Of a stretch of 64,000 nt of DNA, positions 11,820 to 22,140 are shown in pieces. The notes below the pieces were generated by a model that saw only the letters and a list, made by a program, of their open reading frames with translations, did not search any database and had not been told where the DNA came from. Numbering within the stretch: the first letter of the stretch is position 1; the number at the start of each line of letters is the position of its first letter. Source of the stretch: Epiperipatus broadwayi (lineage: Eukaryota > Onychophora > Udeonychophora > Euonychophora > Peripatidae); assembly GCA_028023455.1 (NCBI GenBank), contig JAQFVV010000346.1:436001-500000 (forward strand), given 5' to 3'. Position numbers and translations under genes: made by a program.

Positions 11820-12180
11820 TTCAAAACTTTTGTGTTGTTATAAATTTTACAGTATAAAAGTCATATATATTTTTCTGGATGGCAAATCAATATTTATTTT
11901 AAAATGTTTTTTTTTTTTTTTGTTAATATCGATTTACTATTATTATAAATTTTAAACTTTTTCTTGTGAAAGTAGTATATATTTGTGTATGGCAAATCAG
12001 TTTTTTTTTTTAAATGTTCTTTTTATTATCGATTTCTTGCTCAAATTCATATATCTTTATTGTTATAAATTTAAATTACACTCCATTTACTATTGTTATA
12101 AATTTTATACTTTTTCGTGTGAAAGTCATACTTAATTCCACTCCATATTGTATACTTTTAGTTGTGTGAAAGTGGTATTT
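11820..12180. repeat. Degenerate tandem repeats
   Basis: The phrase TTATAAATTTTAxACTTTTTCxTGTGAAAGTxxTA recurs near 11838, 11944 and 12095, with the intervening GGCAAATCA / TTTTTTTAAATGTT / ATCGATTT block present twice. Units of roughly 110-160 bp are strongly diverged and rich in T runs. The array abuts the inverted-repeat element starting at 12181. Confidence 0.5.
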
Positions 12181-12447
12181 TTAGTCCTGCAACACAGAGC
12201 ATGTATTTGACATGCTACGCCTTTTTACATACGTATTCAACTTGCCTATAACTTTATAAATCTTGCGAAAATATTTACAAGGTCCGTGCATACGTTACTT
12301 TTTTGAAAATTTTACGAAAAATATCATTTACAATTTCTGTGTACACATTATTTTGGTCAGATCACAAGATATACAAAGTTATCAGCGGATTGATACGAGT
12401 GTGAAAAAGCGTACCGTGTCTAATACATGCTCTGTGTTGCAGGATTA
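12181..12447. mobile_element. MITE-like element with long terminal inverted repeats
   Basis: It begins TTAGTCCTGCAACACAGAGC and ends with the complement of TTAATCCTGCAACACAGAGC. The inverted arms extend about 80-90 bp with mismatches (TACGCxTTTTxACA; ATAACTTTxTAxATCTTG). Nothing in it resembles a transposase; the reading frames inside are by-products. TTA / TAA at the tips would suit a short target duplication. Confidence 0.7.
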
Positions 12448-13330
12448 ATATCAAGCACCGTTCATTTTTTTTTATCATATAGTGTAAATCAAAAAATGGA
12501 AGAATTGAAAATGAATGTTAAATGAACAGATTTGATTGGAAGGCTAATGCATTCATTTAAATAAATTAAGACAATAGATCATTTTTATGGATACTTAAAT
12601 ATTCCGTATTTATTATTAAAGTTTAAGAAAATCAAAAGAAATAATTGTACTTTTATTGAACATTTGAATAACATGTTTTGATATTACTTATTAGAATTAT
12701 TTATAGCTAACTATAATCTACAATTTATGTATATTTGATTAATTACAGCCATTTTAATATTTATTATTTAAAATCGTATCAATAAGGTTTTGTGTTTTTT
12801 TTTTTTTGCAAACTTTCTGTCAATCAATACTCATCCAATTTTTTCAATACATATTTAGCATTTTAAAAGATTAAAAATTTTTTTTTATTAAATTATCACA
12901 ATTCCAAAAAATGTCTATTTAGTTTTATGAATTTTAATTGAATTAGAGTTTAATTTGTGAGATGCTTAATCAAGGATGACTATTGTTAATTTTATGCAAA
13001 TCTGTAAAGGATATTAATCCTGTTTCTAAATGTACAACAATAATAATCATTAATATTGATGAGCAATATTTGAAATACTGTTTGCTGGTTGTTGTTTTTT
13101 TCACTTTCTATAATTCCCTTTGACATTTTATAAATGGTTTAAGAAAATGTAATCAAAAATCGAGAAACAGCTATCAACTTTGATAAATAGCTATTAAATG
13201 TCTATATCTAGCAATATTTGAATATTATAGTTTTTTTGTTACAGTCTTTTGTTACATGACCATGTTATATTTAGGTAAACATATTGTTTGAGTCACTAAT
13301 TTTGTATAAGTTATAAAATCTAGGATTTGT
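12448..13330. other. AT-rich non-coding stretch, nothing recognised
   Basis: Homopolymer-rich, AT-rich sequence without coding signal or clear inverted repeats. Confidence 0.45.
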
Positions 13331-16300
13331 GATTCCAGAAAAAAGCGAAAAAAAATTTAAATACGAAGATATTATAAGTTAATTGCAACGAAAAAAGATT
13401 GCTGAAAGATAAAATAAAGTGTGAATAATATGCAGTAAAGGTCTGATAGTGAAATATAGGAAAAGTTAGTATTGTTTGATTAGAGCAAAAAGCTATTTTA
13501 AAACTAATTAAACAATAGAGGAAGAGTTAGTATAATTAATGTCTGAAAGACTAATGGCAGTTGAAAGGAAGTGTTAATGATAATTTGGTGAAAGACGTAG
13601 CACTGGTAGGGGATAGGCCGAAGAAAATAGCTATTACCATTTATAATATTAATACCGTATATTAAACAAGTAAAGATATAAATAGAGGATGCTGAAAAGC
13701 GAGGGGTCGTTCTTGCTTATCTTTTGCAAATGCCACTGCCTGCTGTTGTATCGTGGGGATGTTAGAAGAAAGGACCCAGAGAAAAAGCTGTTGAGAAAGT
13801 TGTAGCAACCTTGCGGCCACAAGGGACATCATCCCAGAGATTGGGCCTCTATAGGTGTCAATAGCCGGATAGGGAATTAAACAGATCGCATATGGTCTTA
13901 TTTTATTTTGTGTACACCTGATAAGGCTCCATGAGGATTGTGCAGAGAAGGACTGTGAGTATAATTGTTTTATTTACGAAAGCCTAAGAATAGTATAGTC
14001 TGAAGTTAGTTAAGTAACTGGGGGAGAATATTAACATGTATAGAAGCAGTTACTCAAATAAAAGACTCCAATTAATCACATTAGAAAATGCGAAACTTGG
14101 GAAACAGATATAAGTGTGTAAATTTATTGGTGGGTCATTTGTCAGTATTCATATCACTTACCGAAGATGCAACACTGAGAGCCAGATAATTCAGCTAGCA
14201 TGGTTTGACAAGGGTGTCTGCAAACCTGGAATAGTAACCCAAGCCGGTACAGTCAACAATATGTATATAAAGTGTTATGCATGCAATGGTAAATAAATAT
14301 AGTATCTTTTTGTTGTTGATGATTTCCTTTGAGCTTATAGTTTCTTTTTTTTTGTAATTTTGTTGGCATTCATCTTGGTTATTGAATATACGACAGACCA
14401 ATAATTACTGTTTCTACTTAAGATGTTTTATTCCTTGCATTTCATCTTTATTATTATTAGTCAAGGATGTTATGAAGGAAAATCTTGGTAATTACTGTTA
14501 ATTGAGCTAGTAAAAATACTAAAATCTGATATCATCAGGATACATAATATTGTACCGGTCAGAATTGTATGTTCGTCTAACAAGAGCTAGCATCTAGGCA
14601 AAAGTACCTCGAATCCAATAATGTGCAAGATACATAAGTCAGGAACAATCATGAACTCTGCCCTCTTGCCTATTTTCCTGATCTATAACATTATGAAGGA
14701 CATTTCTGATGATAACAAAATGAAATTTTATTAATTCCTCTCCCGGAGCGACAGCAGAGAAACAAAAGACCCATAGGAAAATTGGTTAACCTGACATGTA
14801 AACCCCTTTTTTCCAATAAGATGAGCTACCTTATACTATCTTACTATTTGCTACGAATCATTTATAGATGTCATAGATTAGCTTAATGGCAAGTGGACTC
14901 TATCATATATGACTCAATACAATTGCAGATGTGCATGCATGGAAGGAATAAAATAGAACCAGAGAATAACTTAATTTAATTGTTAATTTATTCATAATAA
15001 TAATAATTGGTTAGAATTTTGGGTAAACAATTATGGAGAATATACAAGAAATATATTGCAAGTCTATTTATACATAATTAATACTATCTGGGTTTCATAT
15101 AATTATCGGTGGTGATTTGCGCATTCCATAAATGACATATTGGAGCCTAGATTAATGATTAACGAATACGCAAATACCAGGCACAAATATGAATAAAATC
15201 AATAATCAAAACGATGCGGCTTAATATGCTAATGAAAGATATCAAATTTTCAAGCCTTTTATTCTAGATGCCATGACCTATTTAATAAAAACATAAATGA
15301 TCCGAAGAATTTCAAATGAATGTAATTTGGTTTTATTATAGTTTATCATAATGGCAAATTAAAGTATATGACAAATTACAAAATGTTTACAGTCTTTACG
15401 ATTTTCGTTAATGATTTAAGAAGAAAACATTTATTTGTGCATTTGGTTACATTATTAGATTTCGGTAGGGTTTACTGAAAATTATTTCTCAGCGCATCTA
15501 AAGATCATTTAATGAGAGGGCGGATAGCGTAAATAAGCTTTAAAACATGACATTTCTAACTGATAAAATATAAATTTATGAAAGATTGGGATGGTTTACA
15601 AAATCATAGCATTACGACTTATAGACTAATAGTGGGGAATGTAAAATATTAAAAACTGCGGTGCTGACCGATATGATAACGCCAGAAAGGACGAGAAGCT
15701 TCATCAACTTAAACGAACGTAAAGCTCACCTGCACTTATGACAGATGGCATCTAAAGAAATGGTGGGCAGGAAATTCATGGTTTCAGGATTCTCCGATGT
15801 TATCCCATGAAGAGCCTAGCTACAACCTGACACAAACCATGGAGTCTGTGCTTCCAAACTCCTTCAAGAAATGTGCCTTATTAAATAAATCCGGGATCTC
15901 TGGGGAGTGGTTTGACAAAGCAAGATATAAATTTAATAACGTTATCAAGGATAAGCAATGCTAAAAGTTTCAGGTCTGTAATGACGCTGAGGTATTAAGG
16001 CCTTAGTAAATAATAAAATCTGGCATAATGACATGATATAGTGTAAACCATCCTTAATGGTACTAATTGACCTTAAATATTGGTTAGAAAGCCAAACATA
16101 AAGCGGGAGAAAGTGTAGTTCCATCATTAAATAAATATCAATACGCTTGATAAGTAGAAAAGTTAATTAAAATCATCACGTTAGATGGCGTGATAAGCAA
16201 AATGATAGATTACTAGCAAAGGTAATGTCACAAAACTTTAATTTACTCAATATTAAAATTCACTAAATCAAATAGCATTAAGATAATAAATTGATATCTT

Positions 16301-17470
16301 TAAATATGGCAATTGATAGTATGCCATGAGATACATAAAACAATTCAATAATATTATTCAATCGAGCAAACTTTAGGGCTTAATAAGAAAGCTTACATTT
16401 AATTATTTAAGATTCCATAATGGCGGATTAGCAAATTAAGACAAGAACGGTTCGCTAGATTGAATTATTAGCATATTAAAAGTATATATAATCAAACATA
16501 AAATCAAGTTAAAAGTTTGCAGCCTTTAAAATAATAATATAGCAAGAGTAAAACCTAACAAGTACGTTTAGAAAATAAAAGATAGATTCGTGCATTAAAG
16601 AAAGTCATTATTTTAGGACATTAATAGTAATCGGCACATCACCGATAGGCAGAATTACATTTTTAAATACGTTAAAAGCATAAAGATGGAGGTTTTAAAG
16701 TTACATTTTTAAATAAACTAAAAAGCATGTAGATGGAGGTTTTAAATTTACATTTTAAACACATTAGAAAGCACACAGATGGAGGTTTTAAAGTTCATAT
16801 TTGTGGCAGAGAATTACCTTCTGGTATTGAAGACTTGACGGCCGTATACGCGTATATGAAGATAGTTTGAAAAATAAAATCAGCAAGGCAGATTTTTGGG
16901 ACAATAATGGCTGGCGTCCTTTCACAGTTAGTTACAGAGTTCGTTTAAACAGTCTTTAATTGGCAATGGCATGGGAGTATAGCGGTATGGAGCTGATCTT
17001 GGAAAGATCATGAAAGCAAATTTCTTCCTCTACTCACAAGCTATATTTTTAAAATTTGAGTGATGCAAGTTCGTCCTGCAACACCTTCTGAAAATAAAAT
17101 GCAGAGTCTTTAACATAGAAATTTGGGCTGTATTTATACGCCACTGAAACCTTCTAGAACTTTTCTATTTGCCTGCCTCTGGCGAGACCTGGATGTGCAT
17201 TAACGGTCAATTGTTATAATTTTTTAAAAGATGACGAGGAGATAAGTTCAAGAGAGTGTTGTTTCAATCTATTTCGAGCTGGAAATAGATTCAAGAGATA
17301 TATTTTCCATTAATGGAGGATCTTTTAAAATAAATCTTTACAAAAGACATTTTAAATTTAAACAAGGCACGTTCTTTTGTTTGTAACTGTCAGTTAGATT
17401 TTAATTACTCTCTAGAACTTTCTCTGGTATTATGTCAGCCCAAATAAAATAATACACGAATAAAAAAATA
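13331..17470. other. Long unassigned block, probably decayed retroelement
   Basis: About 4 kb in which the T and A homopolymer runs that pervade the flanks are scarce and local GC is higher in patches (13700-13870, 15660-15910, 16820-17260). No reading frame resembles a known protein. A strong TATA motif in minus orientation (TATAAATA, complement of 17131-17138) precedes the block on that strand, and a minus-strand AATAAATTAA word lies near 14990. I read it as the remains of a minus-strand LTR-type element, but ends and coding domains are not identifiable by eye. Confidence 0.35.
16648..16798. repeat. Minisatellite, three units of about 50 bp
   Basis: Three successive units each contain TTACATTTTxAA, an AAxxAAAAGCAxxxAGATGGAGG core and TTTTAAAxTT. 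AGATGGAGGTTTTAAA occurs three times near 16684, 16731 and 16779. Units vary by small substitutions and one A-tract change. Confidence 0.8.
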
Positions 17471-17855
17471 AAAAATGAAACATATGTAATAAAATATAAT
17501 TATACCATTTATCTGTAACACATACACACATATGCACGACTATTTACAGTGAGGGAAATTTTAAATATTTCAGAATTAAATTAGTATTATTTAATCAAAA
17601 TAATGCTTAACTAACAAGAGGGGGATATAATTGCGTGCATAGGTGTGCTGCACTCCCTAGTGATTTATGAATACAAAACCGAGTTTGAACCTGTTTGAAG
17701 GTTCCTAATATTACCATACAGTGAAGCAAAATATGTGCAACAGATTTGACTGCTTCAATGTAGAAAGTCGAATTATTGTTGTCAGTTTCAGAAATAAAAA
17801 GTGATTAACTAAAGTAATATTTTATGTACAAAAAGAAAGTAAAAAAGTCTGTCAA

Positions 17856-17930
17856 GCATTGGTAGCCGAGAGGTCAGCGCAGCCTTGCAAGCAAGCAGTT
17901 GCTTGCAGACATTTGTCGCGGATTTGTTTT
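17856..17930 (+). mobile_element. Possible diverged tRNA-derived SINE head
   Basis: GCATTGGTAGCCGAGAGGTC resembles the A-box region of the two better SINE heads at 34340 and 38959 (GCGTTGGTGGCC.AGTGG). A recognisable B box and A-rich tail are not clear, so this is tentative. Confidence 0.3.
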
Positions 17931-18704
17931 AAAAATATTTCAAGAAACTATTAGAAAATAAATATGTGCAGGAGGAGAGACATGTTAAGACAGAAGTTGA
18001 CAGTATGAAGAAGGAAATATAAAACAATAATAAAGAAAGAAACCAATCAAGTCAAAGATAACATTTATCACAACTAAAGAATATTTTCCAAATTGATAGG
18101 ATTTCTTTTTGTGTGTGTTATTTGTGATTTCTACATTTTTTAAATGCTTGCAGACATTATTTATTGTAGTGGAAGCGTATTTTAGAAATATATTAACAAT
18201 GGGATTAAGTAATATGTAGCAGCTTCAATGAAACAGTTAATACTTTTTGTTGTTGTACTGTATATTATTAGATATAGAAAATTCAAGCATAAAATTTATT
18301 TTACTGCGTATGTTTTTGAGTAAATAATGTATGTATTATTCATATGCGACTTTTTTTTTTTTTACAAAAGCAGTTTAAGAGCAGATTATAACCATAATGA
18401 ATAAGTTTGTATATCTAATCAATCATTTGTTTACACATATAGATGGATTTAGGCAAAGCAGTAAAGTGGTTTAGGATTTGATATTGAATTCTAAATGTTA
18501 AGAATTTGAATGTCACAACAATTGGAAATCACATTAACTACAATATCCCTGTATTTTAATTCGGTATTTTCTTTTCAATGCCTTGTTTTCCAGTTAATAT
18601 AACTAATGGAAAGTTTTTCAAAGATGATTTGTATCTTACTTAAAGAAATACAATTTTAATATTTTAAACTTTTGTCAATAACATTTTTTTTTTTTTGCTG
18701 GTAG

Positions 18705-18804
18705 GTCTGTAGGGACGTTTGCCCGAGCCTTAGACTGTTCAAGTTCCGTTAAACAGCCCAGTCTACACATGAGTGCCGCGGCAGCATCCAGGGATGTAAC
18801 ACTG
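18705..18804 (+). CDS. MTA family protein, internal exon (ELM2 C-terminal part)
   Basis: A 100-nt exon between a T-rich AG acceptor (AG at 18703-18704) and a GTAATT donor at 18805. One base completes an Arg codon from the previous exon, then 33 codons follow and end in phase 0. The peptide contains [20 protein letters not shown] and [13 protein letters not shown], the highly conserved end of the ELM2 domain in metastasis-associated proteins. MTA proteins are core subunits of the NuRD chromatin remodelling and deacetylase complex in the nucleus, and ELM2-SANT recruits and activates class I HDAC. Continuity with the exons at 38217 and 38547 is inferred from matching phase and family order. The upstream exon, which should end in the QIDQF...VVA region, was not found in 1-18704. 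Confidence 0.93.
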
Positions 18805-19429
18805 GTAATTTTCAACTTTTATTTATACATTTATTTTATCTTTTATAAAGACAGACTATTTTATTGTTCAATTATTCAAATTTTTAAAAAATAAGTTAAT
18901 TATAATTAGAAAAGAATGAAATATAAGAATGTATATCCCTATGACTAGGTGTATAAATGAATGCATTTTATATCTACTCTTATATAGTACTATTTTGAAA
19001 TAACTAAAATTAACATTCAACATAAATTTCATATAAAATTAATTTTTTTTGGGAAAAAATCATATATTTGTTGCTCTGTAATGAAATAGTTTTTGAAAAT
19101 AAATATCACTAGCCTTGGATTAATTTTTTTTAGTGATGTTAAATTATTTCATTATTATTTTTTAAAATTTTTTATATGTTAAAGCTGAAAGTTTGTTACT
19201 ACTACATGTACATATGATACATTTAATTTGCTGTTAAAAATATGAGTTACCTAGCATATTTACTTTGTGAAAGGAATGCATGTCAGATAGTTTCATCATT
19301 GATGAAATATGGTGTTTCATTGTTAAGCTTTTTTTCAACTTTGAATTTTTATTCTTAGTTCTTTTGAAGTTTAAAGAAAAAAAAGAACAAAAAAGTATAT
19401 ATATATTGTACTGGTCGCTTCTTTACGTC
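18805..19429. other. MTA intron, AT-rich start, nothing recognised
   Basis: This follows the GTAATT donor at 18805. Plain AT-rich intron sequence up to the LINE 2 insertion. The intron runs to the AG at 38215-38216, about 19.4 kb in all. Confidence 0.6.
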
Positions 19430-19439
19430 TTGTCACCGA

Positions 19440-20483
19440 GGGCGCCACCAGCAACAGGGGATCTGGAAATGGATGAAGCTTTAGTGGATGTTATTAAGAA
19501 ATTACATGAAAATAATTACTGTACATATCAATTAGGGGATATAGAATCCTTTAAAGTTAAAAATGGGGTGGGACTGAGGCAAGGATGCCCTATGTCACCT
19601 ATTTTATTTGTGTTGTATTTGAGTGGAATGGAAAGAGCAATGGAAAGACTAGGAAGAGGGATAGATACCTTTAATAGGTGGCAAGAGAGTATATACATTG
19701 TCGGATCTTTTTTTTTGCGGATGATATTCTTTTGTGTGCAGAAAGAAGAGAAGATATGGAAGTTATGCTGAGGACATGCGCAAGGGTCGATAAAGATATG
19801 GGGATTAAATTTAGTGAAGAAAAATCAAATATAATGATGGTGAATACTTGGGAAAGAGAAGACAAAGATTTCTTATTGGGGATATAAAGTTAAGTGTGGT
19901 GAATAGATATAGTTATTTGGGAATCATCTTGAGTAATAAGAAAAATTTGGATGAATGAGAGAAAAAATTGATAAATGAAGCAAAGAAAAGAAAGGGATTG
20001 ATAAAGAAATTAACAGTATTTTCATATAATAAATATGATGTAGCTAGAATTGTATGGAAGGGAGTGCCAATAGCAGGGTTACCATACGGCAATGATGCGT
20101 TATGTGTTAGTAAAGGGGTATTAGATTACTTAGAAAAAGTACAAAGGGAAGTAGGAAGACATGCATTAGATGCAGAGATGTGGACAGCAAAGGAGGCAAT
20201 TCAAGGAGAAATGGGATGATCAAGTTTTTATATGAGAGATGCAAAAAGCAAATTGAAAATGTTCGGTAGATTGCAGTTTATGAATAATAAAAGAACAGCC
20301 AAAATCGTATTTAATTGGGTTACAAGTAAAGGGCAGGCAACAAGATGGGTGAGAAAGGTAATGCGATATGCAGAAGATTTGGATAAAGAATTTACGTCCG
20401 TATACTTTGTACAAAAGGGTGGGATGATAGTGTTAGGGGGATTGTTGAGTGTTATAGTGGTAAGGAGTGGGATAGAAGAATAG
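19440..20483 (+). pseudogene. LINE 2 reverse transcriptase and thumb region (broken)
   Basis: Before the frame break, the sequence encodes KLHENNYCTYQLGDIESFKV and GVGLRQGCPMSPILFVLYL, the latter being RT motif B with its GxxQGxPxSP core (19565-19620). A T8 run near 19708-19716 shifts the frame. The catalytic box FADDILL follows with both Asp codons intact (FADD at 19714-19725). After it come an SYLGI-type segment near 19911-19925, typical just past the RT palm, and a thumb region through 20219 and 20483 in changing frames. Unlike LINE 1, the catalytic Asp pair survives, so decay here is by frameshift and nested insertion rather than active-site loss. Clade not assigned. Confidence 0.82.
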
Positions 20484-20486
20484 ATA

Positions 20487-21247
20487 CTTTAACCTTTTAA
20501 CCGCTAATTATATTATTGGTTGTGTCAGCTAAAAATCAAAGCTTTTAATTGGCCAGCTCACAAACTGAAGACAAGTCAATTGTCAAAATATTTTCACCTT
20601 TAATATCATATTGACTTTATATTTGTTTATAAAAAATATATTAATACATTTTCAGGTTATAAAAGTGAACGAAAGTTCTTTCAAAAATAAATTGCTATTT
20701 ATTTATTATAAAATATTCAATTTCGGCAAAATAAAAGCCAACATATAAACAAAGAGTTTGTGACGTAAATGCTTTTTACGTTATAGAAAACTAAATATTT
20801 CTTTTTGCTAAATCTTAAATATTTTTACTAAAATCTTCAATATTTTTCGAAAATAATTTTGTTTTTTTAGTATATTTGTATTTAAAAATTATTTTAATAC
20901 TCAAATTATACTTTGGAATACTTTAAACCATATTCGAAATGAAAATCTCAGCGTTTTTCTTTATTTTCTTTGATCAGGCGGTTTCTTTGTTCTTTCCAGC
21001 CAATCAGAATGTCTTTGTCAGCTGAGAGCCAATCACCAATAAGTTTCTTTCTTTGTTTAGCTTTAAACGCGGTTTTTTTGCCTTTTTACTTGTAAAATAA
21101 TTCGGAAGAGGGCACCATCTTACAGAACTTTTAAAAACCTAATCAATAACTGTCAAACAAATCTCCTACCGCTAAAAATAACAGAATTAGAGTGACGTCA
21201 ACTGCTTACGAGAGTCCTCGTAAGAGGCGGTCAAAGAGTTATTAATA
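20487..21247. mobile_element. Non-autonomous TTAA element nested in LINE 2
   Basis: The ends form imperfect terminal inverted repeats: TAACCTTTTAACCGCT on the left against TAACTCTTTGACCGCC read from the right, 13 of 16 matching. TTAA occurs at or near both tips (20489-20492 and 21242-21245). An internal block, ACTTGTAAAATAATTCGGAA near 21090, is shared with the element at 4605-5563. A hairpin, CTTACGAG...CTCGTAAG, lies just inside the right end. The host LINE sequence reads on across it. No transposase. Confidence 0.68.
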
Positions 21248-21337
21248 AAGAATAGATAGTTGGAGAGATGAAGAACTAGTATGGAGAGTAAAATGAGTTT
21301 AAATATATAAAGAAGTAAACGGATCATTGGGTATGAG

Positions 21338-21553
21338 TTGATTTATGATAATAGTAAGGAAAGTAGTTTATTGGTTAAGGCTCGAACGGGAACTTTAGCA
21401 ACAAGGGAATATACACGTAAATGGAAAAATATGGGTGATTTAATCTGCAAGTTGTGTAAGAAAGGCATAGAGAATATTAGGTATCTATTACTTCAATGTA
21501 AATTGAAGTTATGGAAGAATAAATATGAAAAAACTGATTATACAGAAAGTTGA
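21338..21553 (+). pseudogene. LINE 2 pol C terminus with cysteine module
   Basis: A fragment after the nested insertion encoding SLLVKARTGTLATREYTRKW and then CKLCKKGIENIRYLLLQC. The Cys-x2-Cys ... Tyr-x4-Cys pattern is the LINE C-terminal knuckle with the usual His changed to Tyr. A duplicate copy downstream at about 21757-21850 has His at that position (AGGCATCTG), so this copy carries the mutation. The frame breaks soon after at 21550. Confidence 0.75.
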
Positions 21554-21756
21554 TTATTGGTTTTTATGCTCAGTTTGGGAAAAGATAAGGGGGATTTAGA
21601 TATAAAGACCATAGAGTTGACAAAGATTATGTGATGGAGCAGAATATGGGAAAACTTAGACTGGGGAATGGAAAATAAAGTGGCTAACAGGTTTCTCTGG
21701 GCATAATTGTTGAGAGATTCTTGACTCCGTTTAAGGAGAAGCTACAGCACATCACA

Positions 21757-22140
21757 TTACACGTAAATGGAAAAACGTGGGTGATTTATTCTGCAAGTTG
21801 TGTAAGGAAGGCATAGAAAATATTAGGCATCTGTTAATTGAATGTAAATAAATGCTTGAAAGCATAAATGATACAAATAGTGAAGTTGTGGAAGAATAAA
21901 TATAAGAAAAGAGATTGTACACAAAATGGGTTATTGATGTGTATGCTGGATTTGGGAAAAGATAATAGGGAATTGGATATAAAGGCCATGGAGTTGACAA
22001 AGATTATGTTGTGGAAATGGGATGGAGCAAGATATGGGAAAACTTAGAGGAGTGAATGGAAAGGGAAGATATAGTGGCTAACAGGTTTCTCTGGACATTG
22101 TTGCTGAGTAGAAGTCACAGCACATCACATCATGGAAAAT
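21757..22140 (+). mobile_element. Second LINE 2 3' end, directly abutting the first
   Basis: Starting exactly where the first copy's tail ends, the sequence repeats 21413 onward (ACACGTAAATGGAAAAA, then GGGTGATTTA, then TGCAAGTTGTGTAAG) through to a second tail ending near 22140 (GCTAACAGGTTTCTCTGGAC then CACAGCACATCACATCA). It is either a 5'-truncated new insertion at the tail of the older copy or a tandem duplication. It shares the knuckle, with His kept. Confidence 0.75.

Larger units (their letters stand above)
19430..21757 (+). mobile_element. Non-LTR retrotransposon 2 (LINE), split by a nested insertion
   Basis: A 5'-truncated LINE lying in the MTA intron in the same orientation as the gene. 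The pol coding sequence reads from the middle of RT (19440) to the C-terminal cysteine module (21455-21513) and a 3' tail (CTAACAGGTTTCTCTGGGCA, then AGAAGCTACAGCACATCACA). It is interrupted at 20487-21247 by a separate element; 11-bp direct repeats (AAGAATAGATA) flank that insertion, and the LINE frame resumes after it. Frame breaks occur at the T run near 19710, near 19960 and near 20220. Tail copies recur at 22075-22140 and, inverted, at 44873-44967. Confidence 0.85.

Noticed and set aside
12263-12448. 61-codon frame inside the inverted-repeat element
   Set aside because: It is formed by the terminal inverted repeat itself and has no domain.
14114-14401. Small frames of 60 and 68 codons on opposite strands
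   Set aside because: Overlapping, without conserved motifs or splice context; best explained by chance.
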